A stretch of 64,000 bases of DNA. It comes from Vibrio cyclitrophicus (lineage in GTDB: Bacteria; Pseudomonadota; Gammaproteobacteria; Enterobacterales; Vibrionaceae). The DNA is taken from positions 682,001 to 746,000 of the forward strand of contig NZ_AP025481.1 in assembly GCF_024347435.1 (NCBI RefSeq), given 5' to 3'. Positions 1 to 9,477 of this stretch are shown piece by piece (position 1 is the first letter of the stretch; the number at the start of each line of letters is the position of its first letter). The notes beneath the pieces are model-generated. The model ran no database searches. It was not told the origin of the DNA and saw nothing but the letters and a program-made list of their open reading frames with translations. A program made the position numbers and the translations under genes.

Positions 1-513
1 TGGGGGGGATGTCTATTGTCTGTCGCAGGTCTCGCTTACTTATTGATGCCGACAGGATCTGCTCGTTCACCAGATTTGCTCTCTATTGTATTGATGTCAT
101 TAGCAGGAATCGCGTGGGGTATTTACACGTTAGCAGGTAAAAAATCCACAGACGCTCTTCAATCAACGACTGCCAATTTTGCATTCGGTTCACTAGCCAT
201 TATCGTAGTGTTAAGTATATTAGTTGTTCTACCTAGCGTGTTACCTCAAATATCTATCACCGAACAAGGCATGATTTACGCGGTTATGTCAGGTTCTGTT
301 GCTTCGGGAGTGGGTTATAGCGTGTGGTATTACGTCGTGAAAAAGCTCAATACTGTGGTTGCGTCGATCGCGCAGCTTTCTGTGCCAGTAATAGCAACGC
401 TTGGAGGCGTATTATTACTATCTGAACCAGTAACCATGCAGTTTGTTGTTTCATCTACGGTTATTTTACTTGGGATCAGCTTGGTTCTTGTCGCACCTAA
501 ACTTAAGAAATAA
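1..513 (+). CDS. EamA/DMT-family transporter, C-terminal part
   Basis: The reading frame is open to base 1, so the 5' end lies outside the window and only about 170 codons are visible. The product is a run of hydrophobic helices. The last third, with ASGVGYSVWYYVVKKL followed by an LLLSEPVT-type segment, matches the second EamA repeat of drug/metabolite transporters, inner-membrane proteins with ten helices. The substrate cannot be told from sequence. A TTG at 16 is not needed as a start because the frame continues upstream. The next gene begins 21 bases after the stop, so the two may be co-transcribed. Confidence 0.85.
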   Translation, partial: WGGCLLSVAGLAYLLMPTGSARSPDLLSIVLMSLAGIAWGIYTLAGKKSTDALQSTTANFAFGSLAIIVVLSILVVLPSVLPQISITEQGMIYAVMSGSVASGVGYSVWYYVVKKLNTVVASIAQLSVPVIATLGGVLLLSEPVTMQFVVSSTVILLGISLVLVAPKLKK

Positions 514-534
514 AGAGTTGAATCATTAACTTCT

Positions 535-786
535 ATGGCTAAACCAAATAAGAAACAACCGATCAAAACGGTTCAGATTTTCTGTGCGAAATGTAAAACG
601 CAACTTTTTAAGTATCGCAAAGGTGGCAAAGGTGCACTCGTGAAGTGTTTTAAGGAGCGTATTGTTGAAGACTTCACGACAGAGCCATGTGTGTGCCCTG
701 AATGCGGGGTTGAATTTGCGCGAGACACCTTGGTTCGAGGGACGCCTGCTTACAAATTTGTTGGTGGAAAGGTCACAATGAAATAA
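535..786 (+). CDS. Small zinc-ribbon protein, hypothetical
   Basis: This is an 83-residue basic protein with two CxxC pairs, CAKC near residue 18 and CPEC near residue 54, which looks like a single zinc ribbon. I do not know its function; proteins of this kind are common in Vibrio genomes. It sits 21 bases behind the EamA transporter on the same strand. No strong ribosome binding site is visible before the ATG. The frame is well filled and ends just before a hairpin, so I take it as real. Confidence 0.7.
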   Translation: MAKPNKKQPIKTVQIFCAKCKTQLFKYRKGGKGALVKCFKERIVEDFTTEPCVCPECGVEFARDTLVRGTPAYKFVGGKVTMK

Positions 787-823
787 ACAGTCATTATCAA
801 ATACCAAGTATGATGACCCACTA

Positions 824-856
824 AAAATGCCACAACACTGTTTGTGTTTGGCATTT
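824..856 (+). terminator. Hairpin between convergent genes, possible terminator
   Basis: AAATGCCA and TGGCATTT arms face each other in a hairpin with internal mismatches, between the zinc-ribbon gene and the convergent DUF2238 gene. There is no clear T tract, so termination is only likely. Confidence 0.4.
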
Positions 857-893
857 CAACGTTGCTTTTGATACTCAGAATAAAAGATTGAGC

Positions 894-1505
894 TCAATAA
901 GCTCTGACAATCCCTTGAAGCTTAAGAAGCAGTAGTGAAACAATTGCACCCGTGGTATCACACAGCATGTCTTTCTGTGCATCCCAAATATCACCTTGTG
1001 AACCAAGGAACGAGATACCTTCATCACCACCTGCAATCTCCGCGTACCACCACTCTATAATTTCATAACCTGCAGCCACACTCATGATCGCAAATAGCGC
1101 AAAGAAACAGGCCAATATCGGTTGAGCCAGCTTTTTACGAATCAAGTACTCAGCGAGTGGGTAAGCATAAAGACCAATAGAGAAGTGCGCCACGCGGTCA
1201 AAGTTGTTACGTTCAGAACCTATCATGTTATTGAACCAATCAAATGGCACTTCTGCGAAAGTATATTTCGCGCCAATCGTGTGCAAGATAAGCCAGATAA
1301 ACATTAGAGCATAAGACGTTTTTGAGAAAGTAAGCTTAGTCGAAAGCCACCAAATACCAACGAGAATACATAATGCAGGTACAATTTCCGCTATCCACAC
1401 AGCTCTCGAAGAAGGCGAAAATGCAGAGAATAGAAAGATAACCAAATAGAAGGCGGTTAACGTAAGTAAAGGTCTATTTTGAACAAGTGGTGTAGTTGTC
1501 ATCAT
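894..1505 (-). CDS. DUF2238 (YjdF-type) inner-membrane protein
   Basis: A 203-residue protein of about six hydrophobic segments. The stretch YEIIEWW, then SFLGSQGDIWDAQKDM near residues 150-185, is the conserved core of the DUF2238/YjdF family. The family lies in the inner membrane and its biochemical role is unknown. The gene is monocistronic, convergent with the zinc-ribbon gene and divergent from the oxygenase gene. A TTGAAC-GCT-GTTCAA palindrome lies 39 bases upstream of its start. Confidence 0.85.
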   Translation of the reverse strand: MMTTTPLVQNRPLLTLTAFYLVIFLFSAFSPSSRAVWIAEIVPALCILVGIWWLSTKLTFSKTSYALMFIWLILHTIGAKYTFAEVPFDWFNNMIGSERNNFDRVAHFSIGLYAYPLAEYLIRKKLAQPILACFFALFAIMSVAAGYEIIEWWYAEIAGGDEGISFLGSQGDIWDAQKDMLCDTTGAIVSLLLLKLQGIVRAY

Positions 1506-1543
1506 CAGATCCCAATATAAGTTTCATTAATAGTTACACAATT

Positions 1544-1558
1544 TTGAACGCTGTTCAA
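1544..1558. promoter_or_regulatory. Palindrome TTGAAC-GCT-GTTCAA, possible operator
   Basis: A perfect 6-bp inverted repeat with a 3-bp spacer in the 198-bp divergent intergenic region. The form, TGAAC-n3-GTTCA, is like operators of TetR-family repressors. No such regulator is encoded here, so the assignment is inference. Confidence 0.4.
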
Positions 1559-1703
1559 TTGGGGGGTGTATTACCAAATTTGTTGAAAATTAGTGTTGTA
1601 GCCCAGTATCTAGACAAACGATTGCGAGAGTTTCACAAAAGTTTGATTTACAACAAAGCGAACCATAAAATCTCTCAATCACTACATAACAAGAAAGAAA
1701 GTC

Positions 1704-2543
1704 ATGAAACTGGAAACTGTCGATTATCTTGCTGACGACGCAGCAGAACAATTTGTTCGCTCTCTACGTGAAACTGGATTTGGCGTACTAAAAAACCACC
1801 CAATCCCGAAAGAGCTTGTTGAGTCTATTTACGAAAACTGGTACCAATTTTTCATCTCTGAAGAGAAAGAGAACTTCCACTTTAATATTGAAACACAAGA
1901 TGGATATTTTCCACCTTCAGTGTCTGAAGTTGCAAAGGGCCACACTGTAAAAGATATCAAAGAGTACTTTCACGTATACCCTTGGGGTCAGATTCCTGAT
2001 CAGTTGAAAGAACAGATTCTAGATTACTACCAACGTGCTAACACTTTTGCTCAAGAGCTATTGGGTTGGGTTGAAGCGCATGCTCCTATAGAAGTACAAG
2101 AGAAATTTTCAATTGCTCTGTCTGAAATGATTAACGGTAGCGAGCAAACATTACTTCGCGTACTTCACTACCCACCAATGCAAGGTGACGAAGAGCCAGG
2201 CGCTATCCGTGCAGCTGCACACGAAGATATCAACCTACTGACTGTTCTTCCTGCTGCAAACGAGCCGGGCCTTCAAGTTAAAGCTCAAAATGACGAGTGG
2301 TTAGATGTTCCATGTGACTTCGGTAACATGATCATCAACATCGGCGACATGCTTCAAGAAGCGTCAGGCGGTTACTTCCCATCAACGACACATCGCGTGA
2401 TTAACCCATCGGGCGAGCGCCAAGAGAAGTCACGTATCTCTCTTCCGCTATTCTTACACCCGAAACCAGAAGTGGTATTATCAGAAAAATACACTGCGAA
2501 TGAATATTTAATGGAACGTCTACGAGAGCTTGGCGTTATCTAA
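1704..2543 (+). CDS. 2-oxoglutarate/Fe(II)-dependent oxygenase, isopenicillin-N-synthase-like
   Basis: A 279-residue protein with the double-stranded beta-helix signature of the family. HED in AAAHEDINLLTVL near residue 174 and the later His in THRVINP near residue 231 form the HxD...H iron site. The Arg in SRISLPLF is the 2-oxoglutarate-binding residue. The N-terminal stretch GFGVLKNHPIP corresponds to the DIOX_N part. Such enzymes hydroxylate or otherwise oxidise small molecules; the substrate here is unknown. The gene stands alone, with a weak AAGAAAG binding site and a strong terminator 20 bases after its stop. Confidence 0.85.
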   Translation: MKLETVDYLADDAAEQFVRSLRETGFGVLKNHPIPKELVESIYENWYQFFISEEKENFHFNIETQDGYFPPSVSEVAKGHTVKDIKEYFHVYPWGQIPDQLKEQILDYYQRANTFAQELLGWVEAHAPIEVQEKFSIALSEMINGSEQTLLRVLHYPPMQGDEEPGAIRAAAHEDINLLTVLPAANEPGLQVKAQNDEWLDVPCDFGNMIINIGDMLQEASGGYFPSTTHRVINPSGERQEKSRISLPLFLHPKPEVVLSEKYTANEYLMERLRELGVI

Positions 2544-2563
2544 TTAAATAAGTTTTATTTTCT

Positions 2564-2592
2564 AAAGGGCCAGCGTAATGCTGGTCCTTTTG
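2564..2592 (+). terminator. Rho-independent terminator of the oxygenase gene
   Basis: AAAGGGCCAGC and GCTGGTCCTTTT form an 11-bp stem with one G-T type mismatch and a 5-base loop, ending in a short T run. Confidence 0.85.
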
Positions 2593-2700
2593 CTTATATA
2601 CGTTTAACTGTTTGAATTTTTTTTATTTGAAACTCGACAAATTTCCATAAATCGCTTTCAATTAAAGAACTTCAGGTACTTGGCCACGGGCCCATTCATT

Positions 2701-3339
2701 ATGCTAGACAAGCTAAATACATCGAGCAATCAAGACATAAGCTGTAGTTTCCAAGCTCATATGGAAAACCCTTTGCTTTGGCCAATTATGGAAGTACTCA
2801 AACATAAGCCAAGTGGCTGGAAAGTGCATACACTAGCAGCGCACCTCAATGACCTTGGGCTTGTTCCAGTGTTAGATGCTGTGGCTGAGAAAGAGTTGTT
2901 CAAAAAGAACTTCCTCATCATGAATGCGCTTTATCAGCTTCAAGAAACCTTACACCCTGATAGCTGGCTGCAAGTCCAAGCGATGGATATCGAATTGATG
3001 AATGGTCGTTATCACGAAAGCAGTCACTGCATCGATCATCAAGACCCACTTAGAGACTACTACATTAACTGGGTTAACTATGAAGCTGATGAAGGCGAAG
3101 TCAAAAGGCTGTTGAACGAATTTTGGACTCGATACAGGAAGTTTGTTGGTGGTGATGAGCTCGATATGGATCGAAACCGAGCGTTGAGCTTATTTGAGTT
3201 ACCTTTAGACGCCACTCACCATGAGATTAGAAAACGATGGAGACAACTGGCGTTGAGATGGCATCCAGACAGAGACGAAGGCAACACGGCAAAATTTCAA
3301 ACGCTCTGTGAAGCGTGGCATGTATTGCGAAGCTCGTAA
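2701..3339 (+). CDS. DnaJ-related protein with C-terminal J domain
   Basis: The N-terminal part (NPLLWPIMEVL, GWKVHTLA) matches the DNA-J-related domain of gamma-proteobacterial proteins. The last ~55 residues are a J domain with the diagnostic HPD in RWHPDRDEG, so it should stimulate the ATPase of an Hsp70. There is no G/F-rich or zinc region, unlike DnaJ itself. Start choice is uncertain: ATG at 2701 is used here, TTG at 2680 has a CAGG in front, and ATG 2761 would place the conserved NPLLW at the very N terminus. Client proteins are unknown. Confidence 0.8.
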   Translation: MLDKLNTSSNQDISCSFQAHMENPLLWPIMEVLKHKPSGWKVHTLAAHLNDLGLVPVLDAVAEKELFKKNFLIMNALYQLQETLHPDSWLQVQAMDIELMNGRYHESSHCIDHQDPLRDYYINWVNYEADEGEVKRLLNEFWTRYRKFVGGDELDMDRNRALSLFELPLDATHHEIRKRWRQLALRWHPDRDEGNTAKFQTLCEAWHVLRSS

Positions 3340-3386
3340 TCGAACGTAACTTTTTGATACCTAGTTGATTTGAAGCCCAAAATAGA

Positions 3387-3425
3387 AGGCCCTACCTAGT
3401 GAGTGAAACAAGTAGGGCTTTGTCG
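3387..3425. terminator. Terminator between convergent dnaJ-like and PBP2 genes
   Basis: GCCCTAC and GTAGGGC arms (3389-3395 and 3412-3418) with a 16-base loop, followed on the plus strand by a short T-rich stretch. It can serve both converging genes. Confidence 0.65.
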
Positions 3426-3484
3426 TCATTACGTCTATGTGCTTTAACATACGTTATGTGTTGGTGCTATTTTATTTGTTAGTG

Positions 3485-5383
3485 CTAGGAGTGATCTTTG
3501 TTCTGACCACTTTTATGCTCAAAAGCATAATCCAGAACTTTGCGGATATAAGGCGCACCTACTTTTGAACCACCGTTACCATGTTCAATTACAACAGTTG
3601 CGACATATTCAGGGTGTTCATAAGGTGCAAAGGCTGTGTAAAGAGCGTGGTCGAGTAGGTGCGTTGCGAGCTTTTTAGAGTTGTAAACTTGATCCTTCGC
3701 CAGATCAAACACCTGTGCCGTCCCTGATTTCCCACCACTAGTATAATTAGTTCCCTTAAATGCACGTCTGCCGCTGCCTCTACTACCGTGGTTTACGAGT
3801 CGCATTGCGTTGATCGGCACATCCCATATATTATCTGGCACCTCAGTGATAGACGGCATTGAATCAGATTTAACAAGTTGTTGCGTGTCAAAATCTTCTC
3901 CGTGATCTAACGTTGCTCGTAAAATATGGGGAGGCATGACTTTACCGTGATTAACCAAAACTGACGTTGCTTTAGCTAATTGTAGAGGTGTAGAAGTCCA
4001 GTAGCCCTGGCCAATACCGATTGGAACTGTATCACCTTGATACCAAGGCGTACGATAGCGCATCATTTTCCACTCACGTGTCGGCATATTGGCGTTACTC
4101 TCTTCATAGATATCAATTCCTGTTGGTTTGCCAAAGCCAAAGCGATTCATCCAAGTTGAAATACGATCGATGCCCAGATCAAAAGCGGTTTGATAAAAGA
4201 ATGAATCAACCGATTCTTCAATCGCTTGTGTCACATCGACAGGACCATGTCCCCAACGCTTCCAATCTCGCCATGCTTTCGAATTGGATTTAGAACCTGG
4301 AATTCGCCATATACCATGATCATTACGAACGGTATTTTCTGAAATGACATGCTCTTGTAGCCCAGCAACGGCCATAAATGGTTTAACTGTAGAGGCGGGC
4401 GGGTACACGCCTAACGTTGTGCGATTCACCAAGGGATGAGCAGGATCGTTCAGTAATACTTGATAGTTTTTACTCGATATACCATCAACAAACAGATTTG
4501 GGTCATAACTAGGACTGGATGCCATCGCTAAAACACTGTTGTCTTTCGGATCAAGAATCACAGCACTACCAGTGCGATTTTCGAGTTGCTCGAACACGTA
4601 CTTTTGTAACTCGATATCGATGTTGAGAACGATGTCTTTACCTGCGACGGGGGGGACGTATTGGATTGTTCTCACAACACGACCACGGCTATTGACTTCA
4701 ACTTCTTGATAACCTTTTTGTCCGTGGAGTAAGTCTTCGTAATATCGCTCCACGCCGAGTTTACCTATGGTGGTAGTGGCTTGATAGTTAGCGTCTTTAC
4801 CTTGTTCTTCTAGCTTTTTTAGATCGCTATCATTGATATGAGCAACATACCCTAAAACATGAGTTAGTATTTCACCGCTAGGGTAAAAACGTTTTAGGCT
4901 GGTATTGATGGATAAACCCGGAAATTGATATTGATGAACAGAAAACTTAGCGATTTCTTCTTCTGTGAGGTTTTCCAGTATTGTTACCGACTTAAAACGG
5001 CGAGTGTTCTTAAAGCGCTTTGTGAAACGAGCGATTTGTTCCTCATTTAGAGGAATAAACTTATTGAGCTTTTCGATCATCAACTCAACGTCATCCGTTT
5101 GTTCAGGAATCATTGTCAAATCATAGACGAGTTGGTTTTCAGCCAATAGCACACCATTGCGGTCGTATATCAGCCCACGAGTCGGAGCGATTGGCAGTAC
5201 TTTGATTCGATTACCATCGGCGCGAGTTTGGTAGCTCTCAAAATTTTGGACTTGGAGTCTATAAAGATTTCCAATCAAGACGAGGGTGAAGATCACAATC
5301 CCGAAAAATGCCACGATGACACGATTTCTGAATAAATTTACTTCGCTTTTATGATCACGCATTTTTACGCGTTTGTGGTTCAT
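3485..5383 (-). CDS. mrdA: Penicillin-binding protein 2 (second, solitary copy)
   Basis: A 632-residue class B PBP: one N-terminal membrane helix (about residues 20-45), a PBP dimer domain and a transpeptidase domain. Active-site motifs are STVK (SxxK), SVD before SFFYQ (the SxD form usual in PBP2) and KSGTAQ (KSG). The enzyme cross-links peptidoglycan during rod elongation. The ATG at 5383 has GAGG six bases upstream; the frame can be read from a TTG one codon earlier. Neither rodA nor rlmH is adjacent, unlike the usual mrdA locus, so this is probably the extra PBP2 that vibrios carry; I cannot see the other copy. Confidence 0.85.
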   Translation of the reverse strand: MNHKRVKMRDHKSEVNLFRNRVIVAFFGIVIFTLVLIGNLYRLQVQNFESYQTRADGNRIKVLPIAPTRGLIYDRNGVLLAENQLVYDLTMIPEQTDDVELMIEKLNKFIPLNEEQIARFTKRFKNTRRFKSVTILENLTEEEIAKFSVHQYQFPGLSINTSLKRFYPSGEILTHVLGYVAHINDSDLKKLEEQGKDANYQATTTIGKLGVERYYEDLLHGQKGYQEVEVNSRGRVVRTIQYVPPVAGKDIVLNIDIELQKYVFEQLENRTGSAVILDPKDNSVLAMASSPSYDPNLFVDGISSKNYQVLLNDPAHPLVNRTTLGVYPPASTVKPFMAVAGLQEHVISENTVRNDHGIWRIPGSKSNSKAWRDWKRWGHGPVDVTQAIEESVDSFFYQTAFDLGIDRISTWMNRFGFGKPTGIDIYEESNANMPTREWKMMRYRTPWYQGDTVPIGIGQGYWTSTPLQLAKATSVLVNHGKVMPPHILRATLDHGEDFDTQQLVKSDSMPSITEVPDNIWDVPINAMRLVNHGSRGSGRRAFKGTNYTSGGKSGTAQVFDLAKDQVYNSKKLATHLLDHALYTAFAPYEHPEYVATVVIEHGNGGSKVGAPYIRKVLDYAFEHKSGQNKDHS

Positions 5384-5561
5384 CAAAACCTCAGTCAGTT
5401 ACATTTAGTTACATTTGTCGAGGCAGGACTTTATCTGAATATCACCATGGCTTTGTAAAAGCTGTGTCATTATTTACAAGATTGTCTGATATTACGAATG
5501 CAATAAAGAAAACTGAATTAAATTAGACGGGGATCCACGAGAAATTTAGAGAATACACGCG

Positions 5562-5588
5562 AAAAAATGGCCCTCATGAGTGAGAGCC
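5562..5588 (-). terminator. Terminator of the ABC-class ATPase gene
   Basis: On the minus strand GGCTCTCA-CTCA-TGAGGGCC forms an 8-bp stem with one G-T pair, followed by ATTTTTT. It lies 31 bases after the stop at 5619. Confidence 0.75.
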
Positions 5589-5618
5589 GAAGATATGTAT
5601 TAGTGCTGTTGGGTATAT

Positions 5619-7274
5619 CTAGTTCGAAGGTTTGAACTGAGATTTACGCATACGGTTTAGAGCCGCCATTACATCGAGTATTCTTGGTTTTGCTAAGTCA
5701 CCATATTTCGGCATGTTTGCGTACCATTCATCACTTAGAATTGCGTTGAATTCTTTTGCAGGGTTGTTTGACCAACCCGGCGTTTGTGCAAACTGGAACC
5801 AAGCCCAACCAATCGCGTTCACTTCTGAAGTCGACTCTAATTGCTCTAATGCTGAAAGGTCTGCAAATTCCTTACCAAAACGCAGTGACTCTTTGCCTTT
5901 CGCGTTAACTCGGAATTTTCCGTCAGTAAGAATGTTCATTAGTGCAGCGCGGTTTAACGAGCGAGGAACAAACGTTTCTAATGCAGTCTCACATTCGTTA
6001 GTTCGCTGAGTAGGATGTTGAGCGATCACTTCTTGAGCTTTTTCAGTGACGTCTACGGCTTGGTAGTCGTGCATTTGAATCACAGTATCTGCCACATCTA
6101 AGTAATCGCCAGAACCACCCATTACTACGATAGTTGATATGTCCATCTCTTCGCGAAGTTGACCAATACGGTCAACAAGTGGAGTGATAGGCTCAGCCCC
6201 TTTTGATACCAGCGCTTGCATACGCTCGTCACGAATCATGAAATTAGTCGCTGACGTATCTTCATCGATAAGGAGCGTTTGTACACCCGCTTCAATCGAT
6301 TCTTGTAACCAAGCAGCTTGAGATGTAGAGCCAGAAGCATCTTGAGTACTAAAATCAGACGTATCTTTTTGCATCGGTAAATGGTTGATGTAGTTAGATA
6401 AGTTCAAGTTATGTACGCATCGGCCATCTTCCGCTCGGATCTTCATTGTATCCGTAGCAGTAACAATGCCTTCACGACCATCACCAGGAATATGGTTGTA
6501 GATAGAACGTTCTACGGCGTTCAATAGTGTAGATTTACCATGGAAACCACCACCAACAATCAGTGTGATACCTTTTGGAATACCTAGGCCTGTCACATCA
6601 CCTTGGTTTGGTGTGTTTAGCGTCACACTCAAAGACTCTGGTGCTAGGAAAGGAACCGCACCTTTCATTGGCAGGTCACAGTTACCTGCAATACGAGGTA
6701 ATACACTGCCATTTGCAACGAATGCCGCTAGGTTGTTTTCTTCTAATTGAGCACGTAATGCGTCTTGGTCTTCAACAGCTTCACAATGTTTAATCATCGC
6801 TTCAATGTTGAGTTCGCGTTCAAGCGTTGCGCGACGAATAAACTTAGGCAAATAGAATGTAATGATGTTAATTGCTTTCTTTGCAAGAATACTGCGACCA
6901 TCAGCAGGTAGGTTGATACGAAAACGAATTTCGATACCGTGATCAGTGAAAACAACAGCAGTATTGTCTAAAACGGTTTGACCTGTCAGTGCAATAGAGA
7001 CCGTCGCTTCTTGCTTAGCAAACTCAGAGAAGCTGCGTGCAATAAAATCACGAGCTGCTACTTGGTATTCATAAGATTTTTCTTTAAGCCAATCTAACCC
7101 TGTTAACGACCAGGCGCGTGTTGCGCGAAAACGTGAAGATGATGCATACGGGTCACCTTGAACGTGGTCGATGTGTAATTCGAAATCAGCAAAGTCGTAT
7201 TGACCTTTAATTTGTTGATATGCGCGGAAGTTTTGTTTTTCGAGCTTTTTAAGCTTTGCAGTCAACTGATCCAT
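5619..7274 (-). CDS. Predicted ATPase of the ABC class (COG3044/PF09818)
   Basis: A 551-residue soluble protein. It has an unusual Walker A, GGGFHGKSTLL near residue 240, and a Walker B with TLLIDEDTSATNFM near residue 330, both diagnostic of this family. A later IVVMGGSGDYLDVADTVI stretch also fits. These proteins share ABC folds but have no membrane partner; their cellular job is not established. The gene is monocistronic, with its own terminator downstream. I see no clear Shine-Dalgarno before the ATG. Confidence 0.85.
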   Translation of the reverse strand: MDQLTAKLKKLEKQNFRAYQQIKGQYDFADFELHIDHVQGDPYASSSRFRATRAWSLTGLDWLKEKSYEYQVAARDFIARSFSEFAKQEATVSIALTGQTVLDNTAVVFTDHGIEIRFRINLPADGRSILAKKAINIITFYLPKFIRRATLERELNIEAMIKHCEAVEDQDALRAQLEENNLAAFVANGSVLPRIAGNCDLPMKGAVPFLAPESLSVTLNTPNQGDVTGLGIPKGITLIVGGGFHGKSTLLNAVERSIYNHIPGDGREGIVTATDTMKIRAEDGRCVHNLNLSNYINHLPMQKDTSDFSTQDASGSTSQAAWLQESIEAGVQTLLIDEDTSATNFMIRDERMQALVSKGAEPITPLVDRIGQLREEMDISTIVVMGGSGDYLDVADTVIQMHDYQAVDVTEKAQEVIAQHPTQRTNECETALETFVPRSLNRAALMNILTDGKFRVNAKGKESLRFGKEFADLSALEQLESTSEVNAIGWAWFQFAQTPGWSNNPAKEFNAILSDEWYANMPKYGDLAKPRILDVMAALNRMRKSQFKPSN

Positions 7275-7393
7275 AACGAGGAATGCCTATATAAAGGGAA
7301 GATAAAAACAGAAAGGCGGCGATTATAAAAATCACCACCTTTAGAGTAAAGAGAAAGTAGGCCTAAATCCAAAACTAACTGATCTTTTTCGCT

Positions 7394-9301
7394 TTAAGCG
7401 TAACGAGTTGTCCCTAAATAGTTTTGATTGATTAAGCTGTGTTCGAATTCTTGGCTCGGCATTGGTCTACCGTAAAGATATCCTTGAGCCACATCACAAC
7501 CCTCATCAATAATAAACTTCTCTTGAACTTCAGATTCTACTCCTTCAATCGTCACTTTTAAGTCGAGCTTTTTGGCTATTTGAACAATAGATCGGACAAT
7601 TTCTGAGTCTTCATTTGAGTTGAGCATTTGGTCGATGAAACTCTTATCAATCTTAATAACATCAAACGGAAATTTCTTAAGGTAACTGAATGATGCGTAA
7701 CCGGTACCAAAATCATCTAGTGACAATGTAACGCCAATGTCGTGTAGTGATTCCAATGTATTCTTGGCAACAACTTCATCTGCAATCAGTCCACTTTCAG
7801 TGACTTCCAGTTCTAATAAATAGGGCTCAAGGTGGTAAGTTTCTAATAGGTGAACGACTTGTTCTGCAAAGTGGACGTTCTTGAGTTGGACTGCTGACAC
7901 ATTAACAGCCATTTTGAAGTCTTGAACGTGTTCCGACCATTCTTTGGCTTTTTCGATCGCATGACGTAGAACAAAGCTACCGACTTCAAAAATCAAACCG
8001 TTTTGCTCAGCCATGTGTATCAAAGTTTCGTTGGAGATGTCTCCCAAAACTGGGTGACGCCAACGTAGTAGAGCCTCTGCACCAACCCAGCGATGAGTTA
8101 ATGGACAGACTTTGGGTTGAAAATAGAGCATGAGGTCATCATTACGAACGGCCTGTAGTAGGTAACTCTCAATCTTATTGATGTGACTTTGTTCTTCGGC
8201 ATGGGTTTGCGAGTAGTAAGCAAATTTTTGTCCTGAATCTTTACAAGCAAGCATCGCTTCTGATGACTTTTGCAATACACTTTCCGCATCGTCTTCACTA
8301 TCCGTTACCGCAATCCCAATAAATGCATGTAAGTGAATTTTATCGTTTTCAATATCGAACTCGGAATGTCCCACTCTAACCAAAGTTTGACAAAGCTCTT
8401 CAAGGCGATGGTCTAAATCTTTAACACTGAACGCAAGTACGAGGTCAATCGAAGTAGGGCGCGCGGTTAATACCTCAAGATCGGCTATGCTGTCGATTCG
8501 TTGTCGATATTCTACGAGCACTTGATCTAATGCGTTGTAACCATAGCGTGCTTGGATGCGTCTTCCGTTAGTAAATCCAATATGGACGACAGCGAATGAA
8601 CGGCCAGTTAGCGTTGTTTTGGCTGAAAGTTTGTTGTTTAAGCGGGATTCAAACGCATTGCGGTTTAAAAAACCGGTTCCTAAATCATGATTCTTTTGGA
8701 AATTGATCTTTTGCTCAGCGGCTTTTCGTTTATCAATTTCTTGATTTAAGGAATAGTTGAGGCTTGCGAGATCCTTGGTTCGAGTATAAACGCGATTTTT
8801 CAAGTCTCGATTCATTTGAGTCAGCTTAGCGTGTTGAAACAGGGTTTTTAGCTGAGATTCTATAGAGATTCGAAAGCTTTCTAACAGCTTGATGTAGGTA
8901 GGTGTGTAATGGTTTTCTTTAGAATCTAAAATACATATGGTGCCGAAAAGCTCACCATTAGGCCATAGCAGCGGAATACCACAGTAAGAAACTAAGCCGA
9001 GCTCGACATCTGGGTTGTTTTTCCATTTTGGATCGGCCAAAGCGTTGGGCACAACGAGCTGTTGTTGAGACTCCATAACGCTTTCACAATAAAGCCCGTT
9101 TCCCAATATTTCTGTATCGCCTTTCTTATATGGGTTGTTTTCACTGCTGCTAGTAGAGAATACTTCAAGGTAATTGGTGTGAACACGCATGATGAGTGCA
9201 GCGGGCACTTGAGTGATTTGAGCTAAAAGGTCAACAATATTTTGCCAACTAGACTCCATATCGTCTGGGATGTCTAAATCTAGAGTTTTGATTTTCTTCA
9301 T
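7394..9301 (-). CDS. GAF-GGDEF(degenerate)-EAL c-di-GMP phosphodiesterase
   Basis: 635 residues. A GAF domain (about 15-155) is followed by a short coiled linker, a GGDEF-type domain (about 200-355) and an EAL domain (about 375-625). The GGDEF signature is absent; the corresponding place reads RPTSIDLVLAF, so cyclase activity is unlikely. The EAL domain has GAEALLRWRHP and DDFGTGYAS, the metal and catalytic signatures, so it should hydrolyse c-di-GMP. There are no membrane helices, so the GAF domain probably senses a cytosolic ligand. GGAG lies six bases before the ATG. Confidence 0.9.
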   Translation of the reverse strand: MKKIKTLDLDIPDDMESSWQNIVDLLAQITQVPAALIMRVHTNYLEVFSTSSSENNPYKKGDTEILGNGLYCESVMESQQQLVVPNALADPKWKNNPDVELGLVSYCGIPLLWPNGELFGTICILDSKENHYTPTYIKLLESFRISIESQLKTLFQHAKLTQMNRDLKNRVYTRTKDLASLNYSLNQEIDKRKAAEQKINFQKNHDLGTGFLNRNAFESRLNNKLSAKTTLTGRSFAVVHIGFTNGRRIQARYGYNALDQVLVEYRQRIDSIADLEVLTARPTSIDLVLAFSVKDLDHRLEELCQTLVRVGHSEFDIENDKIHLHAFIGIAVTDSEDDAESVLQKSSEAMLACKDSGQKFAYYSQTHAEEQSHINKIESYLLQAVRNDDLMLYFQPKVCPLTHRWVGAEALLRWRHPVLGDISNETLIHMAEQNGLIFEVGSFVLRHAIEKAKEWSEHVQDFKMAVNVSAVQLKNVHFAEQVVHLLETYHLEPYLLELEVTESGLIADEVVAKNTLESLHDIGVTLSLDDFGTGYASFSYLKKFPFDVIKIDKSFIDQMLNSNEDSEIVRSIVQIAKKLDLKVTIEGVESEVQEKFIIDEGCDVAQGYLYGRPMPSQEFEHSLINQNYLGTTRYA

Positions 9302-9404
9302 ATGACTCCGAGTCTATTATGCTAAATGCATCAACACATCCTGTGTCAATTATGATGAACCAAAAACTGTGAATCTTACGTAAACTAAGTATAAGAAATG
9401 TTAT

Positions 9405-9440
9405 AGAAAAAAACCTCTGCAATTTCACAGAGGTTTTCAA
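9405..9440 (-). terminator. Terminator of fabV
   Basis: On the minus strand AACCTCTG-tgaaattg-CAGAGGTT forms an 8-bp stem followed by a run of T. It lies about 40 bases after the fabV stop. Confidence 0.85.
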
Positions 9441-9477
9441 ATATGAATCTGGGTCTCAGTAATGAGATAAGTTTCAA

